DNA of 64,000 nt from Planctomycetaceae bacterium (GTDB lineage: Bacteria; Planctomycetota; Planctomycetia; Pirellulales; Pirellulaceae), in contig RECD01000145.1 of assembly GCA_007694185.1 (NCBI GenBank), positions 1-64,000 of the forward strand. The letters are read 5' to 3'. The notes under the pieces are model-generated. The model was not told the DNA's origin. It searched no databases and worked only from the letters and a program-made list of their open reading frames with translations. Below, piece by piece: positions 1 through 8,366 of the stretch; positions within the stretch are counted from its first letter, which is position 1; each line of letters opens with the position of its first letter. Both the position numbers and the translations under genes were made by a program.

Positions 1-39
1 GCAGTAAGCGGGTCGACATGAGTCTTTGCTGATATCACT

Positions 40-101
40 ATCAGCCGGCACGCGCTAGCGTCCGGTTTCCGGTAACCGGACGCTAGCGCGTGCCGGCTGA
101 T
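40..101. repeat. Perfect 28-bp-arm palindrome (large hairpin)
   Basis: Bases 40-67 are the exact reverse complement of 74-101, with a 6-base loop at 68-73. The arm contains the self-complementary octamer CGCTAGCG. On the plus strand the right arm runs into TTTT (101-104), so it could terminate transcription entering from the left. On the minus strand it lies downstream of the ars operon but has no T-run. It could equally be a dispersed palindromic repeat; I saw no second copy in this window. Confidence 0.85.
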
Positions 102-314
102 TTTGCCGAATGATTCATGCGGAGGTGCTTAGGGAGCGGCGAAAAAAAGGTTTCTGGAGCGAATGGCATTGGCGACCGACCGGAATCGGCTCGTTGCACG
201 GACCACGGACCGGATAACGAATGATCGATGCCTCACCCACCCATTCCGGTGTCGTTAACGATCGCCTACCAGCGGTCCAGCGCGGGTATCCATTGACGAC
301 AACCCCGATTCAGA
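102..314. other. Non-coding stretch downstream of arsG
   Basis: With the palindrome, the first 314 bases hold no convincing gene. Open frames here are short and out of character. I see no terminator-like T-run on the minus strand between the arsG stop and the palindrome. Confidence 0.5.
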
Positions 315-1001
315 TCAGCTCAGATAAATCTGCTGGATCGTGATGTAGATACCGACTGCCAAAATGCTGCCGCCGGTGATCCGGCGGAGCCAGGTTTCTG
401 CGCTGGTGACTTTCTTGAAGAACGCGGAAAACGATTGCTTGCCAAAAACAAGCAACATCGCGCAGACCAAAACGGGCACGCCGGTGCCGATACCGTAAAT
501 CGCCGGAAGCAACAGGCTCGAATCGTTCTTCACCGCCAGCGGGATCAAACTCCCGAAGAACAGCGCGGCCGATACGGGACAAAAACTCAGAGCGAACAAC
601 AACCCCAGCAAGCCGGAGCCGACGAGACCCAGATTTTCAAACCGCTCTCGCAGTTTTTGCATTCCCTGGCCGGAACTCATCGGCAACTCGATCAGCCCGA
701 GCAAAATCATGCCGACGAGGACCAGCAGCGGGCCGAGGAACAGATTGAGATACTTCTGCAGCCAAACCGCCAGTCCGGGCGCGGACAAAAGACTCGCGAC
801 GACCAGCGCCCCGAGCACGCTGTAGGCGAGCACGCGCCCCAGGGTGTAGAGCAAGCTGGATGCGACCGTTCTCCATGACTGCCCTAAACTGCGACTGACG
901 TACGAGATGGCGGCGATGTTCGTCGCCAGAGGGCACGGGCTGATCGACGTGAGCACACCCAGCCAGAGTGCCGAACCCACCGCTATCCAATAGCCATTCA
1001 T
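315..1001 (-). CDS. arsG: ArsG-type aromatic arsenical efflux permease (DsbD/CcdA-like fold)
   Basis: A 228-aa integral membrane protein with about six hydrophobic segments. Conserved Cys-Pro sites in the first segment (C23, context SISPCPLAT) and the fourth (SFCPVSAALFFG) are typical of the CcdA/DsbD-like transporter fold. The family includes ArsG, which exports trivalent aromatic arsenicals. The start at 1001 (MNGYW) is chosen because the longer open frame upstream runs into arsF and has no membrane-protein character. It is the last gene of the operon, 16 bases after arsF, which itself follows arsE, matching the arsEFG order. No other metalloid permease is visible in the operon, so this is the only candidate exporter. 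The family is clear; the substrate is inferred from context. Confidence 0.8.
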   Translation of the reverse strand: MNGYWIAVGSALWLGVLTSISPCPLATNIAAISYVSRSLGQSWRTVASSLLYTLGRVLAYSVLGALVVASLLSAPGLAVWLQKYLNLFLGPLLVLVGMILLGLIELPMSSGQGMQKLRERFENLGLVGSGLLGLLFALSFCPVSAALFFGSLIPLAVKNDSSLLLPAIYGIGTGVPVLVCAMLLVFGKQSFSAFFKKVTSAETWLRRITGGSILAVGIYITIQQIYLS

Positions 1002-1017
1002 GGCTGATTCTCTCCGA

Positions 1018-1506
1018 TTACAAGACCTGGAAGTCGGCCCAGGCTTGATGGATGAAAGCGGTGAAACCGGACTGTTCGCCGGTGTGGTCCCAGACCTCTT
1101 CGAGGTTTTTCCAGCGGACGACGTTGCCATCTCGCGTTTCGACCAAGACGACGGTCGAGGTGAAAACCTTGAATTGGTCGACCAGCGACGCGTTCACGTC
1201 GGAGGTGTAGTCGGCGGTCTGCCAGGCGAGCTTGCCGGCGTCGACTTCCGAGCTCAACGCGTCGTGAGAGAAGCTCTCGATTTTGCGGCAGGTCGGGCAG
1301 CGGTGCGGCGAGTGGAAGTAGACGGCGGAGAACTGCGTCGCCGCCAACTTCGTCGTCAACGCCTCGGGCCCGACGCTGGAGGTTTGCACCGCTGCGGTTG
1401 CCTCCGAGCCGGATTCCGTTTTGGGAGCGACTTTTCGGACTGCCAGCGCGAGGCTGACCGCTATGAAGCCGAGCAACAGAATGCTCAATGCAGATTTGGT
1501 TTTCAT
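1018..1506 (-). CDS. arsF: ArsF-family thioredoxin-fold reductase subunit
   Basis: 162 aa with an N-terminal hydrophobic anchor (about residues 6-23), then a thioredoxin-like domain carrying CPTC at 70-73 in the context HSPHRCPTCRKIE. This matches the ArsF family, named for a role with ArsE in reducing nitro-aromatic arsenicals before ArsG exports the product. The anchor and a short Ser/Thr/Ala linker place the redox domain outside the cytoplasmic membrane. Its ATG overlaps the arsE stop by 4 bases (ATGA), so the two are probably translationally coupled. The role in nitro reduction is established for the family but only inferred here; a general thiol-disulphide role is the alternative. Confidence 0.78.
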   Translation of the reverse strand: MKTKSALSILLLGFIAVSLALAVRKVAPKTESGSEATAAVQTSSVGPEALTTKLAATQFSAVYFHSPHRCPTCRKIESFSHDALSSEVDAGKLAWQTADYTSDVNASLVDQFKVFTSTVVLVETRDGNVVRWKNLEEVWDHTGEQSGFTAFIHQAWADFQVL

Positions 1507-1763
1507 GATCGGTTCTCCGTTTCTTGGGACTGTTCCATGAGTTGTTTGATTTCGGCGGGCGAGGGCAACGTGCCGGCAGAAACGACCTTGCCATCGATCG
1601 CTAACGCGGGCAGGGCTGACGGGTTGAACTCCAAAACTTGCATGATGTCGTCGACCTTCTCGACCGTATCACCCGCTTGACGTTGGCTAGCCGCGTCTTG
1701 CGCGTTCTTGAGCAGGTACGCGCACTTCGTGCATCCGGTACCGAGGACTTGGACCTTGGCCAT
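1503..1763 (-). CDS. arsE: Small thioredoxin-family protein, ArsE-like
   Basis: 86 aa, the usual size of the small thioredoxins annotated as redox-active disulfide protein 2. It carries CTKC at residues 11-14 right after the first beta strand. There is no signal peptide, so it is cytoplasmic. It has a good ribosome-binding site (AAGGAG ahead of the ATG) that follows directly from a short ATAACG repeat containing the arsA stop. It overlaps arsF by 4 bases. Position immediately before arsF and arsG suggests ArsE, although the small thioredoxin fold alone would not separate it from other members. Confidence 0.75.
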   Translation of the reverse strand: MAKVQVLGTGCTKCAYLLKNAQDAASQRQAGDTVEKVDDIMQVLEFNPSALPALAIDGKVVSAGTLPSPAEIKQLMEQSQETENRS

Positions 1764-1775
1764 CGGGAGTTCTCC

Positions 1776-1793
1776 TTATCGTTATCGTTATCG
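1776..1793. repeat. Three tandem TTATCG hexamers at the arsA/arsE junction
   Basis: TTATCG is repeated three times. On the minus strand (CGATAA) the array supplies the arsA TAA stop (1788-1790) and leads directly into the arsE ribosome-binding site. Changes in copy number would alter spacing and could move the arsA stop. Confidence 0.7.
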
Positions 1794-3569
1794 TTTCGAG
1801 GTGGCCAGATCTTGCTGTAGCAACCGTCGCAGGCCGTCGAGTCCGGTCGGCGGCTCGATCTGCCACGGGATCGTTATCACTCGGTTGGCGTGCGAATCTT
1901 TGACTTCTCGCAGGTACCGCTGCTCGTGAGCTTGCCGCAATTTCATCAGTGGGTCGACGAGCGGCAGCGGGCTGAGCACCTGGTTGAGGACCCATGCGAA
2001 GGGTTCGATTTCCGCGCGTCGCAGATCGTTTTGGAGCGCGGCGGCCTCGTGCACCGGGGTCGCCTCGGGCAACGTGACGACCAAAACGCGAGTGAACTCG
2101 GGGTCGCGCAGCCGGGGCAGCAGGTTTTCGACCGCCTCGGGCATTTCGCTCGACTGTCGCGTGACTTCGCGGTGATAGGCGAGTGCGGAATCGAGCAGCA
2201 GAATCGTGTGCCCCGTGGGGGCGGTATCGAGCACGACAAACTTGTTGGTACCGGCGGCGACCGCATCGGCGAACGCGCGGAAGACGGCGATTTCTTCCGT
2301 GCAAGGCGATCGCAGGTCCTCTTCGAGCAGGGCCTTGCCTTGGGGATCGAGGCCGGCGCCCGCCCGTCCCAAGACCTCGGCCGAGTACTTCGCGGTTTCC
2401 GCTTCCGGATCGATGCGATTGACAGACAGGTTGGGCAGGTGCCCGTCATCCAGTGCCGCGGCCAAGTGGGCAGCGGGATCGGTGGTCGACAGGTGGACTT
2501 CATAGCCCCGTTCGGCGATCGCCACCGCCACGGCCGCGGCGACGGTCGTCTTGCCCACGCCCCCCTTGCCCATCGCCAAGATGACGCCGTGACCCGGCGC
2601 GACCAGATCGTCGATCAGATCGGCCAGCGGGGGCAGGTCGTCGAGTCGGTCGAATGACTCCGATGGCGAAGTGTGGGCGGACGCAAAATCTTGGGTACCG
2701 AGTTGCCGGAGTGAGTCGATGCCGAGAATTCCGGTGGGGCTGAGCGGAACCACGGTCTGCGGAAACGCTCGGAGTCCTGCCGGCATCGCGGCGAGCGCCG
2801 CCTCTCCGCGTTGCTGGAGCGCTGCGGCATAGGGATCGCTCGAGTCCGAGGCGCGAAAGACGCCGTTGATGACCAGGTGTTGATTGTTGACACCCAGTTC
2901 TGCCAGTTCGACGCTGGTGCGGCTCGCTTCCTGCAATGCGCTCGCCTCGGCCCGCGCGACCAAAATCAGCGTCGTCACCGCGGAATCGCTGAGCGCCTTG
3001 ACCGATTCCTGATAGAGTTTCTGCTGGGCTTGCAAACCGGCTAGCGGCCCGAGGCAACTGGTGCCGGTCGTGTTCTGCTGCATGAAGCCATCCCAAGCGG
3101 AGGGCAGCGTCAACAGGCGAAGCGTGTGGCCCGTCGGTGCCGTGTCGAAGATGACAAAATCGAACTCCGACGTAGCGGCCCGATCGCCCAGCAAGCGTGA
3201 AAACTCGTCAAAGGCGGCAATTTCCAACGTGCAGGAGCCGGAGAATTGCTCCTCCATGCTCTGCACGGCGGCCTCGGGCAGCAGGCCTCGATAGGGCGAA
3301 ACCATCCGTTCACGGTACTCGGCCGCCGACTTCTCGGGATCGATGTTCATCGCGAACAACCCAGGCACCGCCGGGACTGCGGTCGGCCGATTCTCGAGTG
3401 CGACGCCCAGCACTTCGTCGAGATTGGATGCGGGGTCCGTAGAAACGAGCAATACCCGTTGGCCTGCATCGGCCAGCCGGACGGCGGAAGCACATGCCAC
3501 CGACGTTTTTCCGACGCCACCTTTACCTGTGAAGAACAGGTTGCGCGTCGGCGAGTTGAGGAATTCCAT
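1788..3569 (-). CDS. arsA: Arsenical pump-driving ATPase ArsA (two-domain)
   Basis: 593 aa with two homologous ATPase halves. Each has a deviant Walker A, GKGGVGKT (about 15-22 and 334-341), and the DTAPTGHT signature. The three cysteines that bind As(III)/Sb(III) in the classical enzyme are present as C113, C172 and C423, almost the same numbering as the E. coli plasmid protein. It energises metalloid efflux in the cytoplasm and receives As(III) from ArsD. The start has AAGGAA eight bases upstream. It lies 48 bases after the arsD stop. ArsA normally docks on ArsB or Acr3; neither is seen here, so its membrane partner is uncertain. Confidence 0.95.
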   Translation of the reverse strand: MEFLNSPTRNLFFTGKGGVGKTSVACASAVRLADAGQRVLLVSTDPASNLDEVLGVALENRPTAVPAVPGLFAMNIDPEKSAAEYRERMVSPYRGLLPEAAVQSMEEQFSGSCTLEIAAFDEFSRLLGDRAATSEFDFVIFDTAPTGHTLRLLTLPSAWDGFMQQNTTGTSCLGPLAGLQAQQKLYQESVKALSDSAVTTLILVARAEASALQEASRTSVELAELGVNNQHLVINGVFRASDSSDPYAAALQQRGEAALAAMPAGLRAFPQTVVPLSPTGILGIDSLRQLGTQDFASAHTSPSESFDRLDDLPPLADLIDDLVAPGHGVILAMGKGGVGKTTVAAAVAVAIAERGYEVHLSTTDPAAHLAAALDDGHLPNLSVNRIDPEAETAKYSAEVLGRAGAGLDPQGKALLEEDLRSPCTEEIAVFRAFADAVAAGTNKFVVLDTAPTGHTILLLDSALAYHREVTRQSSEMPEAVENLLPRLRDPEFTRVLVVTLPEATPVHEAAALQNDLRRAEIEPFAWVLNQVLSPLPLVDPLMKLRQAHEQRYLREVKDSHANRVITIPWQIEPPTGLDGLRRLLQQDLATSKR

Positions 3570-3617
3570 GACCGCGGTTCCTTGTCATCTTTCGTTGTTT
3601 TGACGGGTAGGGAGCGA

Positions 3618-3989
3618 TCAGCAGCAACCGGTCGTGCCGGAGCATCCGCCGCCTGATTGCACGACGGCAAGCACGGGCTTCGGTTGGGACGTCCCCGCCC
3701 AACCCGCGAGATCCTGCCGCGACGGATAGACCTTTTGGCTGACGATCTGGCCGTCGACGACGACCACCGGCAAGCAATCGACACCGTCCGTACCGAGTAA
3801 TTGACGGATCGTCTGGTTCTCGACGAATGCCTGGGGCTGCTGAGCCAAGTTGTACCGCTCGACCTGGCAACCTTGGCCCTTCAGCCAATCGAGGTCGGCG
3901 GCAAATCGCGGCAGCACAGGATCGACGTCGGGACCGCAGATTCCGGTCGAGCAGCACATCGGCTTGTCATAGATTTGTACGGTTTTCAT
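3618..3989 (-). CDS. arsD: ArsD arsenic metallochaperone (possible separate product from internal start)
   Basis: The 3' part of the arsM frame encodes a full-length 123-aa ArsD beginning at an internal ATG. The As(III)-binding trio C12, C13 and C18 and the C-terminal vicinal pair C122-C123 are intact. ArsD hands As(III) to ArsA, encoded immediately downstream, and may act as a weak second repressor. An AAGGAG site sits six bases before the ATG, so independent initiation is likely. Listed separately because the sequence allows either one polypeptide or two. Confidence 0.6.
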   Translation of the reverse strand: MKTVQIYDKPMCCSTGICGPDVDPVLPRFAADLDWLKGQGCQVERYNLAQQPQAFVENQTIRQLLGTDGVDCLPVVVVDGQIVSQKVYPSRQDLAGWAGTSQPKPVLAVVQSGGGCSGTTGCC

Positions 3990-4895
3990 GGCTTGCTCCT
4001 TCGAGACTGGGGAAACGTTGAAAACGGGGGATGAGTGAACGGCCTGGGTGGACGACGGTTTGAGTGCGTGAACCCGCACGCTGGCCGCGAAGGCGTTCAC
4101 ATCGAATGACCGCATGACCGAGGCGATGCCGTCGTGCAACGACCACTGCTCGGCGTTTGCATCCGGCCCGCAGGAGTCACCACCACAGCATCCGGCGTCG
4201 CTCGCGATCGAGTAAGCATTGAGATCAGCCGCGGTGTCCGTCACAACAACCGCGACGAACCCCGCATCCGCGAGCAGGCGGCGATACTCTGCGATCAGGA
4301 TCGCACCGGAGATGCATCCGACATAGGCTTCGACGCTCTGCTTCACTGCGGCTGGCAAAGGTTGCTTCAACGCGATATCGCTTAGAGCCACTCGACCACC
4401 TGGCTTCAGTACTCGCAGGATCTCACGGAACACGGCCAACTTGTCAGGCACCAGGTTGATCACGCAATTGCTGATCACGCAGTCGACGGACTGATCGGGG
4501 AGCGGCAAACGGTCGACCGTCGCCTGGCGGAACTCGACGTTGGTCAGCCCCAACTTCTGCTGGCCGGCACGGGCCCGCCGCAGCATCTCGTCGGTCATGT
4601 CGACGCCGATCACTCGGCCTGATGAACCGACTTTGCGGGCGGCCAGGAACACATCCATACCGCCTCCGCAACCCAGATCGACGACGACCTCCCCCTCGCG
4701 GACGTCGGCCAGCGCGAGAGGGTTGCCACAAGACAGCCCCATGTTCGCTTCGGCGGGGAGTTGATCCAGTTCGGCTGCCGAATACCCGAACGCGGAGGCG
4801 ACGGCTCTCACGGAAGAGGATTCATTGGAAAGCTCACCTCGAGCGACGCCCGCATATTGGTCTCGCACGTCATCGATCCGATTGTTCTCGCCCAT
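3618..4895 (-). CDS. arsM: ArsM arsenite methyltransferase fused in frame to ArsD metallochaperone
   Basis: One open frame of 425 residues. Residues 1-280 are ArsM: SAM motif [11 protein letters not shown] (72-81) and conserved Cys C56 (LSCGNP), C144 (ISNCVINL) and C194 (YVGCISGA), consistent with As(III) S-adenosylmethionine methyltransferases. A roughly 22-residue linker follows, then a complete ArsD from M303 with C12, C13 and C18 (ArsD numbering) and a Cys-rich C-terminus. The ATG at 4895 is chosen for its AGAGGAG site; an earlier in-frame ATG at 4925 is possible. The linker codons contain a good ribosome-binding site just before the ArsD Met, so both a fusion protein and a separate ArsD could be made. 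A sequencing error removing an arsM stop is the alternative. Confidence 0.88.
   Translation of the reverse strand: MGENNRIDDVRDQYAGVARGELSNESSSVRAVASAFGYSAAELDQLPAEANMGLSCGNPLALADVREGEVVVDLGCGGGMDVFLAARKVGSSGRVIGVDMTDEMLRRARAGQQKLGLTNVEFRQATVDRLPLPDQSVDCVISNCVINLVPDKLAVFREILRVLKPGGRVALSDIALKQPLPAAVKQSVEAYVGCISGAILIAEYRRLLADAGFVAVVVTDTAADLNAYSIASDAGCCGGDSCGPDANAEQWSLHDGIASVMRSFDVNAFAASVRVHALKPSSTQAVHSSPVFNVSPVSKEQAMKTVQIYDKPMCCSTGICGPDVDPVLPRFAADLDWLKGQGCQVERYNLAQQPQAFVENQTIRQLLGTDGVDCLPVVVVDGQIVSQKVYPSRQDLAGWAGTSQPKPVLAVVQSGGGCSGTTGCC
3996..4001 (-). promoter_or_regulatory. Internal ribosome-binding site for arsD inside the arsM frame
   Basis: On the minus strand AAGGAG is followed by CAAGCC and then ATG of arsD. 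It is translated as part of the ArsM-ArsD linker (residues SKEQA). A six-base spacing is ideal for initiation. Confidence 0.7.
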
Positions 4896-4998
4896 CGCGT
4901 GCTCCTCTGAGTCGCTATCGCCCATCGCCGAACGACGATATGGGTTGCAAAAAAAATTTCTAATCAGTTGTCGCTCGCCGCCGTGTGCGGCGAGTGGC

Positions 4999-5334
4999 CT
5001 ACAGGTCGGCGACCAACGCTTGGAGTTTGGCCAGCGCGGCTTGGTTGATGCAGTAGCAAACCCGCGGCCCGTCGATCTCACCCTGCACCAGCCCGGTCTC
5101 CTTCAAAATTTTGAGGTGTTGCGAAACGGTGGACTGGGCCAACGGCATTTCTTCCACGATTTCGCCGCACATGCAGGAAGTTCGGCTGAGCAGTAGACGA
5201 ACGATCCGCACCCTTGCCGGGTGTGCCAACGCCCAACTCAGCTTGGCCAAGTCCTCAGCCCAAGCGACATCCGGCAGCGTCAGCTTCTCGCTTGCGGTGC
5301 AGCACTTTTGGGTCCCTGACTTTGCCTTGACCAT
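4999..5334 (-). CDS. arsR: ArsR-family metalloid-responsive repressor
   Basis: 111 aa winged-helix repressor. The recognition helix region ([18 protein letters not shown]) is typical of ArsR/SmtB proteins. Cys pairs at C11-C12 and C54/C56 (SCMCGE) are candidate As(III) ligands. The start at 5334 (MVKAK) is preferred over an ATG 27 codons upstream because that extension would overlie the operator and -10 element. It is the first gene of the ars operon, about 100 bases before arsM. Binding As(III) should release it from the 5383-5400 operator. High confidence in family, good confidence in role from the operon. Confidence 0.92.
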   Translation of the reverse strand: MVKAKSGTQKCCTASEKLTLPDVAWAEDLAKLSWALAHPARVRIVRLLLSRTSCMCGEIVEEMPLAQSTVSQHLKILKETGLVQGEIDGPRVCYCINQAALAKLQALVADL

Positions 5335-5382
5335 CGTCTTCCGCTTTCCCAAATTCAAGCCGCTGACCTCAACGAAAATGTC

Positions 5383-5400
5383 TATCGTCGATATACGATA
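5383..5400. promoter_or_regulatory. ArsR operator (perfect 6-6-6 inverted repeat)
   Basis: TATCGT, six-base spacer CGATAT, then ACGATA: a perfect dyad just upstream of arsR. It overlaps the proposed -10 element, as expected for steric repression by ArsR/SmtB proteins. Confidence 0.75.
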
Positions 5401-5423
5401 CGGTTCTTGAGACATTCTGTCAA
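5395..5423 (-). promoter_or_regulatory. Sigma-70-like promoter of the ars operon
   Basis: On the minus strand a consensus -35 TTGACA (5418-5423) is followed after exactly 17 bases by TATCGT (5395-5400), a 4/6 match to the -10 consensus lying within the ArsR operator. Confidence 0.65.
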
Positions 5424-5845
5424 GGTGATTTCTGAGGGCCTGACGGCGACCATGACTCGTGAACCCGCGTCACCATGGAAATTGAACTCGGTCTCAGCGG
5501 GGTCCGGGGCCACCCGCTCAACAACGCCTCCTCCGAGCCAAAAACCTGGCCCCGCCGAGGCGATGGCACTCGCAGACGACTTCGTTCGCAGGCCTTGATT
5601 GACTCCTGAGTCCCCATAGTCCATGCTCGTTCCTGGCAGGACGACACGAGGCGTCCCGAGGTCCCGCAACTGGTTCTACCCTTGCATCGCTCGTTCGTAG
5701 AACCGTCATGCCGGTGCTCGTTGGCCCCACGCTCGTCGGCCAATGGGGCTCGGCGAGGGGGTGCCATATCCGTTTCGGTGATGTCGCCCAGCTAGGCTGT
5801 CCTTTGTTGAACCCGAGCCGACTCCTAGCCCGTGGAGAATCGACC
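5424..5845. other. Intergenic region between ars promoter and octaheme cytochrome gene
   Basis: About 420 bases with no convincing gene. The open frames here are short and overlap on several strands. An in-frame extension of the downstream cytochrome frame back to 5708 lacks a signal-peptide-like start and was not used. Confidence 0.5.
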
Positions 5846-8338
5846 ATGATTCCCGGTCCGATCGTTGATCGTCAGATGCTCGTCGCTTCCGGCCTGTTCA
5901 TCTGCATGGGTCTACTGGCAACCGTGGCTATCGATACCGTGGCTGAAGAAATCTCCCAACCACCGCGGGGAGTCTGCCCTCCGTATCACCTCCGTAGCGA
6001 GGACGGCGAGGTCATCGATCCCAAACAGTCACCTGCGAAGCCCTACTCACCCAAGCAAACCTGTGGCGTTTGCCACAATTACGAAAAGATCACATCCGCC
6101 TACCACTTCACGCAGGGTTTCGGGGAGCAGCCGACGCGGAAGCAGTCGGAACGGATCGGCTGGGCCACTTCCCCAGGCAATCATGGCGGCAACTGGTGCT
6201 CGCCGGCAGCTCTCTATCCGTACCTCTCCGCCGAGCAGAATGACGACCGGGCCGAGATCGACATGACGTCGTATACCTTTCTGGCCTCGTGCGGGGTATG
6301 CCATCCGGGAGGCGGTTCGGCCGAGTTTGATCGGCAAGGCAGGCGGTACGATCGCTGGGCGGCGGACCCCGCCAGCGGTATCACCGACGGAGGGGACAAC
6401 GACCTGCACGGCGATTACTTCCAAGCCCGTTGGGTGGCGAGCGGAGTCTTAGAAGCGGACTGCCTGATATGCCACCTGCCCGACTACGACATGGCTGCCA
6501 GGAACGGCCAGGTACGAAGCCTGAATTATCGCTGGGCGGCGACGGTCGGCTCTGGATTGGGGGAGGTTTCCGGTACGGTCAAGGACGGGGACGAACCGGT
6601 CACTTCTTATAGGGAGACCATGTTTCGCCCTGATGGCACGCTCGAATTGCCGGTCGTTCGCTCGCCCCCGAATGAATCCTGTTTGGCCTGTCACCAGCAA
6701 CCCGGTTGGAAAAAACGGGGAGCCAACTTCCGCGCCCGGACAGATGTGCATCTGAAGGCGGGCATGCGGTGTGTCGATTGCCACCCGTCAGGTTCCTCGG
6801 CGAGCGACCCGCGGATTTCCGACTATCTCAATCACGGGATCGCCAAGGGGGATGATCCGGGCGGGTTGGTCCATGATCACCTCGACAACACCGTTCGATC
6901 CTGCAAAGACTGTCACGACACCGGTGCCCGCGGCGGGCCGATCGCCAAACACGCCGGGCTGCCGCCGTTGCATTTGGAAAGGATGGAATGCCAGACCTGC
7001 CACGTCCCCGAACGGCTGGTCAAACCGATCTCGATTCAGGCGAGCGCGTTATTGAATGACGCCCCCAGGATTCCCCAAGACGGCAAGCAGCTTTGGACCT
7101 TTTACGGTCCTGATGGTGAATGGCGTAACCACTACGGTTTTTTGAACATGATGGGGTACGATCACAAGCCCACCGAGCCGTTTCGTCCGACGTTGATTCG
7201 GTACCAGGGGACGATACGCCCGGCGAATCGCGTACACAGCGCATGGCCAGGGATCGAGGTGGAAAATCGCTCAGCGCTCTTGCAACCGCGAATGCGAGAT
7301 CTGCGGACGATGTGGCTGGAGCATCGGGAGGATCCGACACGGTATCCCTCGCTGGCGATGATTCGGGATGATGACGGAGACGGGGTCCCTGAGGTCGATC
7401 GCCCCGAAGAAATCGACGCGCTGATTCATGCGGTCACCCAACGCCTTGAGGACGTCGAGTTCCCCATGACAGGCCGTAGGGTCGTGTGGGTACTCAATGA
7501 GCGTGTCTACCGTTCGGGAACCGAATACCGGGAGATGGACAAAGAGACGTGGGAAGCCTCACCGTTCGCCAACGTTCACACCTACAACCATGACATCTAT
7601 CCGGCCCGCGCGGCGCTGGGGGCCAATGGCTGTACCGACTGTCATTCGCCCGGTTCCGACTTTTTCTATGCTCCCGTATTGAATCGGCCCTTTGACCCGG
7701 ACGGCGGCCCCGCAATGACTCCCCAATGGAGCTTGCTCGATCCAACCCCGTTTTGGGCGGATTTGGGAGCGTACCGAGAATACTACGGGAAGCCGGTCCT
7801 CTACGCATTGCTCGCTGGGATCGGCCTCTCAGGACTGGTGCTGGCGACCGTGATCCTAATCGGTCGGTTCCGAAGCGACGGACCAGCCTGGCACTTGGCG
7901 CTCCCCTGGGGGATCGCTGGCGGCGGCGGCTTGGTGTTGTTCGCGATCAGCCTTCACCCCGAAGTGGCGGGCTACGTCTTTCCGTCCCGCGCATGGCTGG
8001 ACAGTCAGCACGTCTTGGTGGCAGGGATCATCTACGCGATCGGCGGGGTGTTGGTTTTGCTGTACTTACGCGACCCACGCTCGAGATCGAGAGCAAGTTG
8101 GATCTTGGGAGCCTGGTGTCTTTTCGGCCTGCTGCTTGCAGGGTTTGGGGGCACTGTGATGCTCTTTGGCTTCACCACCTTTGGTTCATTGAGCCGGTTG
8201 AGCTACACGCTGTTCGATATCGGATTGATGGTCGCTGCGTTAGGAATCTGTGGAGTGCTGCTCGCGGAGGCTACGGCATGTTGCCGTGCCGCGCTCCAAG
8301 CAACGGGCGCGAAATCGGTCGGGGGGATTTGCAACTGA
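5846..8338 (+). CDS. Octaheme c-type cytochrome with C-terminal membrane domain
   Basis: 830 aa. A signal peptide (about residues 9-34) is followed by eight CXXCH heme sites at about 73, 149, 206, 279, 309, 353, 382 and 596. The last is separated from the others by a heme-free stretch of about 210 residues. The C-terminal quarter has about five hydrophobic helices, so heme and membrane parts are in one chain. The start follows a GGAGA site. The layout suggests an extracytoplasmic electron-transfer module coupled to the membrane quinone pool, but I do not recognise a specific substrate enzyme. It stands alone, transcribed away from the ars operon. A relation to octaheme tetrathionate/nitrite-type cytochromes is possible but unproven. 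Confidence 0.85.
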   Translation: MIPGPIVDRQMLVASGLFICMGLLATVAIDTVAEEISQPPRGVCPPYHLRSEDGEVIDPKQSPAKPYSPKQTCGVCHNYEKITSAYHFTQGFGEQPTRKQSERIGWATSPGNHGGNWCSPAALYPYLSAEQNDDRAEIDMTSYTFLASCGVCHPGGGSAEFDRQGRRYDRWAADPASGITDGGDNDLHGDYFQARWVASGVLEADCLICHLPDYDMAARNGQVRSLNYRWAATVGSGLGEVSGTVKDGDEPVTSYRETMFRPDGTLELPVVRSPPNESCLACHQQPGWKKRGANFRARTDVHLKAGMRCVDCHPSGSSASDPRISDYLNHGIAKGDDPGGLVHDHLDNTVRSCKDCHDTGARGGPIAKHAGLPPLHLERMECQTCHVPERLVKPISIQASALLNDAPRIPQDGKQLWTFYGPDGEWRNHYGFLNMMGYDHKPTEPFRPTLIRYQGTIRPANRVHSAWPGIEVENRSALLQPRMRDLRTMWLEHREDPTRYPSLAMIRDDDGDGVPEVDRPEEIDALIHAVTQRLEDVEFPMTGRRVVWVLNERVYRSGTEYREMDKETWEASPFANVHTYNHDIYPARAALGANGCTDCHSPGSDFFYAPVLNRPFDPDGGPAMTPQWSLLDPTPFWADLGAYREYYGKPVLYALLAGIGLSGLVLATVILIGRFRSDGPAWHLALPWGIAGGGGLVLFAISLHPEVAGYVFPSRAWLDSQHVLVAGIIYAIGGVLVLLYLRDPRSRSRASWILGAWCLFGLLLAGFGGTVMLFGFTTFGSLSRLSYTLFDIGLMVAALGICGVLLAEATACCRAALQATGAKSVGGICN

Positions 8339-8366
8339 GCACCGCGTGCGAGGCGCCGAGGCGGGT

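Noticed and set aside
5708-5845. Upstream extension of the octaheme cytochrome frame
   Set aside because: The 5846 ATG has a good GGAGA site and begins a signal peptide; the extension adds a non-signal leader.
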